From Pycnopodia helianthoides (lineage: Eukaryota > Echinodermata > Asteroidea > Forcipulatida > Asteriidae), in contig CM063264.1 of the NCBI GenBank assembly GCA_032158295.1, forward strand, positions 12,013,758 to 12,077,757: a DNA stretch of 64,000 nucleotides, read 5' to 3'. Below the pieces are notes generated by a model. That model did no database searches. It was not told the DNA's origin and was given only the letters and a program-made list of their open reading frames with translations. The first letter of the stretch is position 1. Each line of letters opens with the position of its first letter. The position numbers were made by a program, and so were the translations under genes. Shown here one piece after another: positions 53,321 through 64,000 of this stretch.

Positions 53321-54977
53321 GACTAACTTTGTTGCTGTAAATCCAACGACAATGAAACAAGAAATGCACAATCGTATTCCGAGGTATTCAGTCGTGCCCC
53401 TAATGACTTGTCTGAAATTTTCAAAGCACTGCGAAACTAAATGTGCTCTACTTAATCGTTTTGCCCAAAAAGGATCATGATTAATTTTACTAATGTTAAA
53501 ATTGTGTCTGATAGCTTAGTTTATGTGATTATTTAGAGTAGATTTGTTTATTTCAATCATTGCTCCGAAGTGCTTCTTCATCATCTTGTTGTAACTTAAG
53601 ACGAATGTTTTCTTAGACATGTAAGTAACGATTCTTGACGAGCAGGAGTCATGGCACTCCCCTCAATCTTGACACATTTGCTCTGAAATAGTGGTTTATG
53701 CCGGACACGGCGAGACCTCCGCGAAGTTTGAACAAGAATCGTCCATTGGAAGCTTTCTTCTGTTCTATATAAGCTACAACTAATCAAGTGTAGACTACAA
53801 ACGTCTGAATTGTAAACTACAGACATCGAATATGAGTGTCATCAACCAAAATGGCTTATAAGACGATCTCCCCGCTCAGTATAAGAGGGCCCATTAAAGA
53901 TGGCAACAAAGCAGCCACAGGAGCACGACCTTTCTCTAAGGTTAAACCATGACAGGCTTGTCACCCATACTCAACTCATCGTCAATATCTAACCCCCAAT
54001 TAAAATATACACCCTTGTCATGATAATTCGCAACATTAAGATATAAGCTTACCCATTCTGCATCGAAATTACCATCATTGCCCTTAAGATGGATTAAATA
54101 TCGTCTTTTGTTGTTTCTCCTTTTACTACTTCCTTGCTTGAATCTTTATAATCAACGCAGTAAGCACGAACTAAATCCTCTACCCAAACAAAATAAGTTT
54201 AAGCCGCAAGTGTCAACAATTAATCCCACAAGTCTCCTTCAGACTCACCTTAATACCGTGTATAAGCCTTATTTAACAACCGTCAAGATGGGGTCAACTT
54301 CTTCACAAAAATGTGGTCTTTCCCTTTTACAAGACAGCAATTTAGCAGGCGTCTCTTGCTTAATTTAGCGTGTTTGTGAAATTTTACAAATGCACCTCGT
54401 GTGAAAGGGTTGGACTGCCCATGGTCCCTTGTGAAATCTTCTCAATCATTGCAAAAATGTCGAAGGTCCGGACCTGCTAGCATAATCATGGTATGAAGGG
54501 AACCTTTGCAGAGTCATATGGTTAGATCATGGATGTTCCTCCATGGCTAGATCATGAAGCAAGGAACAAAAGTGTTACCTGACGCATCCTCTGCTACCTG
54601 TAAACAGTTTTATGTTCACTTATCTGCTTGGTTTGTTAAATATCGGTGAAGGGGGTGGGGCAAAGACAATTACATGTCTTCCAAAAGCTGCGTGTATGTG
54701 ACAAGCTGGAAATAAAGGGTTCCTCTCTATAGCTTAGCATGTGTTTACGAACACCCACATAGATCCATATCATTAAGATGTTGTTGATCATACTGACAAA
54801 AATGCCTCGAATCCAACTCTATGGTACTTATAATAGACTGAGATTAGTTGACTTTATTCCCGTTCACAATATTGTATGGTTTCTTACTGCAGCAGTGATT
54901 ACAGGGTTCAGATTGTATCCAAGGACATAAAGATTGTCTCGCAGCGATAAGAAATTATCACAATCTCAAATCTTGTA

Positions 54978-55640
54978 GCTTTAACTTAAAAAAACCCCCT
55001 TTTTATAGGTCTATGTACCCGGTACTCCAAAGCTTCAGTCCCTATTCCGATCATCATGATTGAGACGACTGGATAATAAGCCGTACAAGAGACAATCCCC
55101 AAGAAATCTGGTATATATAGCTTTTAACTTAAAAAAGATACCATTTCTATAGGTCTATGTACCCGATACTCCAAAGCTTCAGTCCTTATTCCGATCATCA
55201 TGATTGAGACGACTGGATAATAAGCCGTACAAGAGACAATCCCCAAGAAATCTTGTATAGATAGCTTTTAACTTAAAAAAGATACCATTTCTATAGGTCT
55301 ATGTACCCGATACTCCAAAGCTTCAGTCCTTATTCCGATCATCATGATTGAGACGACTGGATAATAAGCCGTACAAGAGACAATCCCCAAGAAATCTTGT
55401 ATAGATAGCTTTTAACTTAAAAAAGATACCATTTCTATAGGTCTATGTACCCGATACTCCAAAGCTTCAGTCCTTATTCCGATCATCATGATTGAGACGA
55501 CTGGATAATAAGCCGTACAAGAGACAATCCCCAAGAAATCTTGTATATATAGCTTTTAACTTAAAAAGATACCATTTCTATAGGTCTATGTACCCGATAC
55601 TCCAAAGCTTCAGTCCTTATTTCGATCATCATGATTGGGC
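54978..55640. repeat. 144-bp tandem array, about 4.6 copies
   Basis: AGGTCTATGTACCC recurs at 55007, 55151, 55295, 55439 and 55582. Copies 2-4 are almost identical; the outer ones are diverged. Confidence 0.95.
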
Positions 55641-56325
55641 CGAACAAGAGATGTGCACACGGACAAAAATCATTGTTAGTCGCTGTTTCCTCAAGTGGCA
55701 ACCTAATTAAGAAAGAAAAAAAATAACATGTGCATGGGTTGAATAATGTTAGTTATTGTTAACTCAGTGAAAATAGGTCTCTCCTATATTTGACCCTTCT
55801 TTGGAACATCGCTGGATGAAACTTTGGTTGACTTAATTAAGTTTGTATATTCAACATAATGGTGTCATAATGTATGATTCTAATTTTGATGCACTGTTGT
55901 TATATTAGATCATGTCTTCACGAAGAAGCGACATACTGATAGAGTCCCCATTGTGTAGCCCAACATTCCTCAACACAGTGACGTGTCCTTGCTCTGTACT
56001 GGAACAGTTTGGTCTATTTCACGAGTTGAATAAGCCTTCATTTCGAATCAAATCAGAGGTTATTTCTGACTTTGATTTCCCATTAAATTCACATAAAGGG
56101 AATGGTCAGCTTGAGTAATCTAATTTTCATTAGACCTTGTAATACACTTGACTGCGCTTTGAATCATGTTCTCTATTTTCATGTCAGTAATTAAGCAAGA
56201 CAGGTAAAACTGCGTTCGTCGTTTTTTGTACCTATCTTTAGTTGCAAAAATATCCTGAGGGGAAGCTTAGGTCTTTTTCCACACATCTTTGCACACTTCT
56301 CCGAAATTGATGACGAAGCCCGAGT

Positions 56326-56748
56326 CGGTGTAATGGTTGGTTGTACTCCTTACAACGGCATCAAATATTGACGCATGTCCGTATTACGGTGTAATGGTTG
56401 GTTGTACTCCATACAACGGCATCAAATATTGACGCATGTCCGTATTACGGTGTAATGGTTGGTTGTACTCCATACAACGGCATCAAATATTGACGCATGT
56501 CCGTATTACGGTGTAAATGGTTGGTTGTACTCCATACAACGGCATCAAATATTGACGCATGTCCGTATTACGGTGTAAATGGTTGGTTGTACTCCATACA
56601 ACGGCATCAAATATTGACGCATGTCCGTATTACGGTGTAAATGGTTGGTTGTACTCCATACAACGGCATCAAAAATTGACGGACGTCCGTATTACGGTGT
56701 AAATGGTTGGTTGTACTCCATACAACGGCAATTGACACATATCCATAT
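56326..56748. repeat. 61-62 bp tandem array, about seven copies
   Basis: Unit GGTGTAATGGTTGGTTGTAC followed by CATACAACGGCATCAAATAT and TGACGCATGTCCGTATTAC. An extra A (GTAAATGG) distinguishes the later copies. Confidence 0.95.
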
Positions 56749-58185
56749 TAGGATGCATATGTTTATTTGGGTGTTGGGTTGCCAGATGCTATGCACCACA
56801 CAATGACAAAAAAGTATCGCGTATTCACACCACGTGCAATTACGCTGTTCAATTACGAAGAAAATAAGACGCTTTCGAGACCACTTATATAAGCCGTTAT
56901 AAAAACTGCAGTCCTTGCTTTATGTTACATTAGTCATTGGTTATCACCCCGTAAAAATCGATTAGCAAAACCAACAAACAAGTTAACAGTTTTGAACATA
57001 GTTGTTATACCATTATGAAAACATTGGAGTACCAGCTCTATACCTAGGGTCTTTGCATCAAGAATAATTCAACATGACAAACCCCAAAAGCCGGTCTTCC
57101 TTTTATTTCGTCGCAGACAAAAGACTTTCAAGAAACCGCGGATGGTCTTTTGTTCCTTAAATAAATTCACACGACTACCGATTTACTGCATGAGAAGATA
57201 AATCATGTTCAATTGTTACGAACTACAAATTTGAATATTGTGCATGCCAGAGGACATAATGAGAGCACTGAAAACAAGGACATCAAAATATCCAAATATC
57301 CAATTGAAACACGAACCTACTACAGCAAACACAGAGTAGAACCATGTATCTTACATTCCCAGCAATGGGAAAAGGTACGCCTAATAAACAAATACAAAGC
57401 CCTCTCTTGGTTGAAGCATGGAGGTAGTCTTCCTCCATGGTTGAAGCTACTAAATTACGAATTTCCTTGCCTCGAAATGAGGACTCTTCCGATTCAAGTC
57501 AAGAGTGTCCCGCAATAAAACGTCAGTGTGACACGTGCCAAGTGTCGAGCTGCATGAATTAAATCTTGGGATATCATGTGATCAGTTTTTCCCCATCAAC
57601 TACAAAGAGAAACAATCGATTCTTCACAAATTGTTCTCAAATTTTTGCATGAGAAATATTTCACCTGAGCTCCGTTGTAAGCCAAGAGAAACTTTACAGG
57701 ATCGAAAATTACTTTATCTAGAGGCCCACTTGTTGTGGATATATAAACATCACCATCATGCAATGCCAACTATAGTAGGGTTGTCCCAACTATAACATTC
57801 AAGTTGGAACCGGTCCAAACTATAATTGGGACTATAGTTGGGCTAAAGTTTGGTTGACACATCGGCAGTTGACTGTTGGTGGAGGAAGGGTCTTGTGGAC
57901 ATTTCATGTGTTTATCTAGTCTTGATTGGCGACGCTGTTTTTTGTATTAGCCACCGGTAGAGGGCGCTACATTGACTGTTTGGGAGTCTGACTCAGAAGG
58001 ACTGGGCAAGTCTATAAATGTCTTGCCTATTTTCATCTCAGTCTTATTTCACGATTCGCAAATGAGCGTTGTTGGAGCGTTGCGTTAAGCCAAAAACAAA
58101 TCTCGTTGTGTGTGATGTCATGATTCGCCTATTAGGCCGTATCCGAAATGTCATGAGACAAAAATCATTGATATAATGAAATCCG

Positions 58186-58858
58186 TGTACCCATAAGTGA
58201 AGATGGTGTAGCCCTAATGTCAGATGTGTTCATGTACCCATAAGTGAGGATGTGTAGCCCTATGTCAGATGCGTTCATGTACCCATAAGTGAAGATGGTG
58301 TAGCCCTAATGCAGATGCGTTCATGTACCCATAAGTGAAGATGGTGTAGCCCTAATGTCAGATGCGTTCATGTACCATAATTGAAGATGGTGTAGCCTAA
58401 TGTCAGATGCGTTCATGTACCCATAAGTGAAGATGGTGTAGCCCTAATGTCAGATGTGTTCATGTACCCATAAGTGAGGATGGTGTAGCCCTAATGTCAG
58501 ATGCGTTCATGTACCCATAAGTGAAGATGGTGTAGCCCTAATGTCAGATGTGTTCATGTACCCATAAGTGAGGATGGTGTAGCCCTAATGTCAGATGCGT
58601 TCATGTACCCATAAGTGAAGATTGTGTAGCCCTAATGTCAGATGCGTTCATGTACCCATAAGTGAAGATGGTGTAGCCCTAATGTCAGATGCGTTCATGT
58701 ACCCATAAGTGAAGATGGTGTAGCCCTAATGTCAGATGCGTTCATGTACCCATAAGTGAAGATGGTGTAGCCCTAATGTCAGATGCGTCAATGTACCCAT
58801 TAGTGAGGATGATAGCCCTATGTCAGATGCGTCCATGAACCCACAAGTGAGGATGGTG
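58186..58858. repeat. 47-bp tandem array, about fourteen copies
   Basis: Unit TCATGTACCCATAAGTGAAG, ATGGTGTAGCCCTAATGTCA, GATGCGT. The array resumes at 59508-59536 after an insertion. Confidence 0.95.
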
Positions 58859-59507
58859 CAGCGGCGTAGCCAGTAATTTTTCGGTGGGGGGGGGGGGGCA
58901 CAGGGGGCATTCCTTTCAGGGTGGGGGGGGGGGGGGCAGGGGGAATGGGTTTTTCAGTGGTGAGGTCATACTTTTATTTTGGGAGGGGAAGCTGCAGTGG
59001 GCCACCATCTTATATTATTGTCATTTGTGGCCGCGGTAGTGATCCTGATCGTACAGAGCTTTTAAGAGGACATAGGTGGAGACAAAAATGTGAAAAAATG
59101 TTTCGCTCGAACGAAAATTGTCTTAGTTCGAAAGAAAGAAATTCTTCGTTCGAACGAAGAAAATCTAAGCATCGCGCGCACGTGCCTGCATAATAAAAGA
59201 GACAGCCGCAAGTGTTAACAACGCGCGGCTAGCAGCAGGTACTCGTTCGCGCGCGGGATTGTTAAGACTATAATCTTCATTAAAAATGATCTTCGAACGA
59301 AAAAAAATCAGATGTTTGTCTCCACCTATGTCCCTTTATAAGCTCCGTACGATCGCGATTGTTCACTACATTAGAACGCATTTTCCTCTTTTTTCCCCTT
59401 TCTTGTTCTTTTTGTGAGCACTGCGCGATTTTTTTCGTGGGGGGGGGGGCATCTGGGGGGCACTGAATTTTTTTGGGGGCAGGCCCACCCCCCTTGGCTC
59501 GCCGCTG
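58859..59507. mobile_element. hAT-like non-autonomous transposon inserted in the 47-bp array
   Basis: Ends CAGCGGCGTAGCCAG and, inverted, CAGCGGCGAGCC. The 8-bp duplication GGATGGTG lies at 58851-58858 and 59508-59515. An 8-bp duplication and a CAG-GGCG terminus are hAT hallmarks. Long G-runs lie near both ends, and a second inverted repeat lies inside (59050-59086 against 59311-59360, with GGACATAGGTGGAGACAAA). The interior has no transposase. Confidence 0.85.
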
Positions 59508-61266
59508 GGATGGTGCAGCCCTAATGTCAGATGCGTTGCCAACCCCAGTGTTATGTATTCGACTAGGAATGGTTTTGACATACATGTTTTTGTTATACTT
59601 ATTGAGTAACGTTTTATATTGTTCAAGAGAATTTTGAAAACATTTAAGCAAGTACGTAGGGGGAAAATAAATAAATAAATAAATGTTTATAGGGGATTTT
59701 ACTGACCTCAAAACAAACATGCAGTAAGCATAATGTGTTTTTAACCAGTCTAGAATGTTCTTATGTACATGTACATGGTGTTTGCCATAGCTTGCTCTTA
59801 TCGGTGTATTTGGCTTAAATCCTTTCAGTCTGTCGCAAATAATTATTTTGTGTTGAAGGTCAATTCAATTTATTTAGGGAAATTGTAACAGCAGTAGAAA
59901 CTCAATGGCGCGTAGTTGATAGTATGCCTGTCACTCAAGTTGACTGGGTTGGACAAGAACCCAAGGATAACGTATAATCGATATAGCAGGATCCGGCACT
60001 TGCCTATGATCACGTGACGTCACCAAAGCAAACATTCTAATTTAATAAACAAGTTTGTTTCCCACAGGCTGCGTGCATTTGGATTTCAGGCAAAATTGTA
60101 CACATTTGTAAAAAAAAAAAAAAAAAAAAAAACTTTATGAAGTAAGAAACGAAAAAATTGCCCTTTTCATAAAAAGGGAAAGAAAGTTATTTTTAAATTT
60201 ACCGGCTTGCTGTTGAGACAGGGCATTGACGGAGCAAGTAATTTCAAGCATGCTACTCATATTACAGGCCTAAACCATAGAGAAAGGACTCTATGCCTGT
60301 CAGCTTTCGTTTCATTTTGTTTGTCTTCACCCGGCCTAGCGTTCCGAACAAGTTTGGTGTTTTTATTTCCTACTTGTTAACATTTTTCGAACAAACTGCA
60401 TCCCCATTTATTGTTATTTATAGTTTCCCTGTTTGGTTAAAAATGTATGAATATGTTGCACACAACGAGTTACAGGTAGCATATTTAATTTTACCAGTTC
60501 AACTTTTGTTACATATTTTCTTATTCTAAAATATATTCGGTGTTTGAAATCCATACCGTGTGGCGTAGGGGTATGTAGTTTGAGAGTTCCAAGTGCATTC
60601 CGGACCAACATTTATCATTAGTTTGGTTGATTTTATGACCATTCACTTTGTTTTTATTATTTCATTTATTAGTTGTCAAATTCAATTATAATTCGTCAGT
60701 GTACAAATAAATAACTAAATAACCAAATAAATAATCAATCATTAATGTAAATAAAATAAACCGTATCTCACATAAAACACACTTATGTTTTTGTAGCGTC
60801 ACCTCAGTGGATGGTGTACATAAAACTTGGGCAGTTTTCTAAAACATTTAATCATTGATAAGTAATGTGAAAAAAGTTTTTCTCCGAGTTTTATCAATCT
60901 AAATAAAAACATTTTAATGTAAGGTCAGTTATGGTAGGATGTTTTAATGGGCTCACTATGTTTTTATTATCAGTCGATACTCATCAGACGCATTTACGTA
61001 CTAATTGTAACGACCAACCTAATTTAGTTTGTTTTGAGGAGCAAATTGGGGTCTTATTAAAAAGTAAAACCAAACAATAATATTTTTCAAAGTTTTTAAA
61101 AGAAAGTTTTTTTTATTTAATTCAAAACTGTCCACATGGTTATAAAAATACCAATCAATTCGTGAGCACAATACATTCATCAATATTTCATGATTAGTTT
61201 GCCATTACTAATATCCAGACACAAAATAAGAGGGCTGTTCAGATGACGTCATCAGAACAAAACAAA

Positions 61267-61386
61267 GGCCCTTTTCGAAACCACGGCTTGGTCTTAGGCT
61301 CCATCAGTTTGGAAAAAAAATGTGCGATTACCTTACGCCGTTTCAACCAGGTGGACGAAGACCAAGTTGTGGTTTCGAAAAGGGCC
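61267..61386. mobile_element. Foldback MITE (GGCCCTTTTCGA family), copy 2
   Basis: GGCCCTTTTCGAAACCACGG and its inverse GTGGTTTCGAAAAGGGCC; 120 bp with a shorter interior than copy 1. Confidence 0.85.
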
Positions 61387-62570
61387 AGTTAGCATAGAAC
61401 GCGTTTCGTCCCCCACTTAAATAGCGCCCTCTATTGATAATAGTAAGACTCTCGCATTATTAATCGATAGTAATTATTTTGGTGGAATTCGCTCAGCCCC
61501 ACCAGGGAGGCTAATTCTACGTCCATGCTAAAACCGAGCAAATAAATGATTCAGTCCACTTTGGTCCAACTTAGTTGCCTTGAATTAGACGATTTGTGTT
61601 ATGGAATGAATATGGTTGAAAAGATGTTTTGAAGTAGAATATTATAATGCACACAATTTGCATGTGGTTTTCTAGTCTTACTTCATGAACTATAAACACG
61701 GTCCGCTACTGTTCAGAGCCAAAATTTTGACTTCACAAAATGTCCGACCGTTGTTAGTTCACGAAGTAAAAGGAAAACCACACAAATTTGAGTCACATTT
61801 GTGTGGATAATTAAATCCTACTTTTAAAACATCTTTCCAACCATATTAATTCATAACAAACACTTTCAAACGCTTTTTGCAGCCCAAAGTTCCCAATCCA
61901 AGGCAACCTTAACGCCTAAAGGAAACAAACTCTCACACTTTTACAGGTCCCTATGTTCAAATAGGTGCAGTCTTTAAAAAAATGTAAACAGTAAACACAA
62001 TGTCATTGGTAAGTACATGACTTCGACTCAAAACCAAGGAGTGTCAATGCACATGTTTTCTTACTTAAATTATTTATTCGTTTAAATTTGATTTGTACAT
62101 AAATGTGATTATTTTATATTTTAAGGGGCAAACACAACCTATGGATAAAACAGACTTAAAGGTAGGGTCTTCGTTTGGTTTTTGTCAACGTCATGCTGAT
62201 TTATGGGCCAAACTAAAAAGAAAGATAAAACAAAGGTCACCTGTGAGAGTTTCAGTTGCATACAGTGTCTAATTGTTGAGAAAACTTGGGGGAAAAAACG
62301 GTAAAGGTATTTTGTATCAAGAACGGGATGGTCAAACCACTCCATGTACCAATCGCATTTCCGACCACAGAGTTTTGGAGACTCACATTTTTAAAAATAC
62401 TTTTGATTTCTATTAAACAGGGGCATTCAGACGAAATAATTTAGCAGGATGCTTACCACCATTATCATCTTTATTATAAGTAAGTTTTCAGATAGAAAAT
62501 ACACAGAATGTTTTCCTGGAGTCATTACAAAAGTATGATCCTACCATTGCCGATGAAAAGCATTTTGGTA

Positions 62571-63401
62571 TCAGGTGCTTTGTGATTGTATCTTTTGTAA
62601 TAAGTATTCCATTTGGTGTTTGATTATAGGCTGGCCTCTTGCTGTCCGTTTACTCAATTTCTTGTGTGTTGCTTCCTTCTTCTCTCGATGTTTCTTTAAA
62701 GCTTCCTCCCGAGATTTTCGTCTTGCAGCCTTCTCCTAAAAAGAAATTTGTTAAACCCATATAAACGTCCATTCAAGAAATTACTAAAATTGTTGTTGTA
62801 CAAGAAGAAAACAAAAATAATAAAAAAGCTGTTGTGAATGTCTAGATAGAGAAAAATTCAAAGTCTTTTCCTAAATATTTCAAGCTTACCTGTAATTTTT
62901 GATGATGTTCCTGTACTTCTTTCTGTCGTAATCTCTCGATATCACTGTAACGATTCAATCCTTTCTTTATCTTGTCTCCCTCACTCTGCTTTTTGCTTCC
63001 TCCTCTCTGAAACTTCACCTCATCTTTGGTATAAATGCTTTTTGCGTTCCTCCTCTGTTCATTTCTTGAAACATAAAACAGAAAAGACACACATGAATCA
63101 ATGCATGTACATCTCCAGCCGTAGCAATCACAACAAATAATGTATTCTCAAACATTGAATTAAAATTAACAGCAAAAACATTGTTAAACCAAGCCCTAGA
63201 CTACTTACTTTCTGTAGTGCACTGTTTTCTCTTTGTTTTTCTCCTCCGTTTGTCCTGTCGTATGTTTAGAACCTGCTGCTGGAACATGGTGCGTCGATGA
63301 ATGGTCAGTAACAACATTTGATTCACCTAGTCTCGTTTTACGCATAAGTTTTTTATATCGACTAATAATTTTACGTTTCCTCTTATCTGCATAACCTTGA
63401 C
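62571..63401 (-). CDS. CCDC59: CCDC59/TAP26-like rRNA-processing protein, last three exons (5' partial)
   Basis: Exons 63209-63401, 62890-63064 and 62571-62735, phases agreeing (2, 0). The first encodes GQGYADKRKRKIISRYKKLM, matching human CCDC59 GQGFAFRRKLKIQQSYKKLL. The last encodes EKAARRKSREEALKKHREKK, then GQPIIKHQMEYLLQKIQ and stop, matching GQPNLNVQMEYLLQKIQ. The whole is a Lys/Arg/Glu-rich coiled-coil nuclear protein. In mammals TAP26 associates with TTF-1, and the Pfam family is annotated as rRNA processing. The N-terminal exon(s) lie beyond the window end; 63402-64000 is intron or upstream sequence with nothing else I can support. About 113 bp of 62458-62570 may be 3' UTR. Confidence 0.92.
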
Positions 63402-64000
63402 CTGTAATTAAATCAAATACACAGTACATGGGTATACTGGGTGGCATTCATGTAACAATTTCAAGAAAACAGAACAACGAAAAACAAGTGCAACAATAAA
63501 AGGGTTTCTTATTGGCTGTTAAATACAAACATTGAATGAGAAACATTTCTGAGTTCTTGATCAATTTGGGGGCACAGGGTGTTCACAATCACAAACCTAA
63601 TTGTTAGTTTCTACTTTACATCTTAAAAATACTATTATTACTCAGCACATCATAGTCCTGTCAGTTAGGATGTGTACACCAGGGTTAATGCCAAGAAGGT
63701 TAAATCACATCTACTAGTTTTACTAATGATCACATTGATCATGGAGGTGTATCGTGTATGCCACAAATGATGGTCAACTCGTATCGTTCAAATCGTACAC
63801 AAGCCACACACACCATGGAGGAAGTCTGCACACACCAACTGTACGCAAGTATTTTTCTATGCTCTATGTGTTTAGATGAAAAATAAAGTCGAGGTCCATT
63901 GTTGACTAAACTTCATCTAAAAATTGTTGTTTGAATTTTGTTTAGAATTTGACCACTCCTACCATAGAGAATTATGCTCCTACTAAGTACTAGTACTACC

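Larger units (their letters stand above)
46846..62570. other. Gene-poor, satellite-rich region
   Basis: Holds the RERG 5' leader region, MITEs, and a run of simple and complex tandem arrays listed separately. 46913-48542, 49861-50850, 51370-52790, 53330-54960, 55740-56325, 56750-58170 and 59700-61266 contain no exon, RNA gene or repeat that I can support, apart from microsatellites such as AAAT at 59670-59690 and a poly-A run at 60111-60132. Confidence 0.65.

Noticed and set aside
55912..56118. 68-codon plus ORF starting MSSRRSDILIES
   Set aside because: Short, no homology I recognise, and no conserved context.
57213..57795. Two consecutive plus ORFs of 101 and 86 codons
   Set aside because: No recognisable domain, no credible splice sites, composition like the surrounding AT-rich DNA.
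60105..60135. Processed pseudogene tail (poly-A run)
   Set aside because: No recognisable gene-derived sequence upstream and no flanking duplication seen.

Overview
The window is animal genomic DNA: AT-rich, intron-rich, with short exons bounded by GT..AG sites and many small mobile elements and minisatellites. There is no operon, Shine-Dalgarno, CRISPR or phage signal. The gene families (adhesion GPCR, RERG-type Ras protein, KIAA1549 family, CCDC59/TAP26) are metazoan. The repeats (foldback MITEs beginning GGGCCCAATTTCAT or AAAGGAACATTACAG, tRNA-derived SINEs, a CR1/Rex1-like LINE with a TCTA tail) resemble those of echinoderms, so a sea star or relative is my best guess. That placement is inference; nothing in the window proves it.

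Layout. (1) 1-20830, plus strand: the C-terminal half of a KIAA1549/KIAA1549L homologue in about 13 exons (juxtamembrane domain with a basic cleavage-like site, one membrane helix, Cys cluster, long cytoplasmic tail). Its 2.3 kb intron at 2253-4506 is filled by about 45 copies of a 31-bp unit that each carry the 3' splice site of the next exon. Its 11.7 kb intron at 6835-18532 holds an antisense 119-codon ORF, several MITEs, tandem arrays and a large inverted repeat. (2) 20831-25663: AT-rich intergenic DNA with a MITE, a SINE and foldback fragments. (3) 25664-34580, minus strand: an adhesion GPCR with a mucin-like Ser/Thr minisatellite exon, GAIN exons, a GPS motif, seven membrane helices and a short tail. 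(4) 34581-40660: a 70-bp tandem array, a 5'-truncated LINE flanked by an exceptionally long 56-bp direct repeat, and a decayed LINE 3' end. (5) 40661-46845, minus strand: a four-coding-exon RERG orthologue with an altered switch II. (6) 46846-62570: gene-poor, dominated by satellites (TTTGG tract, C-rich tract, 144-bp, 61-bp and 47-bp arrays); the 47-bp array is interrupted by a hAT-like element with an 8-bp target duplication. (7) 62571-63401, minus strand: the last three exons of a CCDC59/TAP26-like gene whose 5' end lies beyond the window.

The four genes have no evident common pathway: a membrane protein, a surface receptor, a small GTPase and a ribosome-biogenesis/co-regulator protein. 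The most unusual features are structural: the splice-acceptor minisatellite, the mucin array open in all reading frames, the LINE with a 56-bp duplication, the extra His beside the catalytic Gln of the RERG-like protein, and the hAT element nested in a satellite. Three places (5.68 kb, 19.90 kb, 37.08 kb) look like single missing bases and the mucin array has a net +1 shift, so consensus indels in the assembly must be excluded before the breaks are read as biology.
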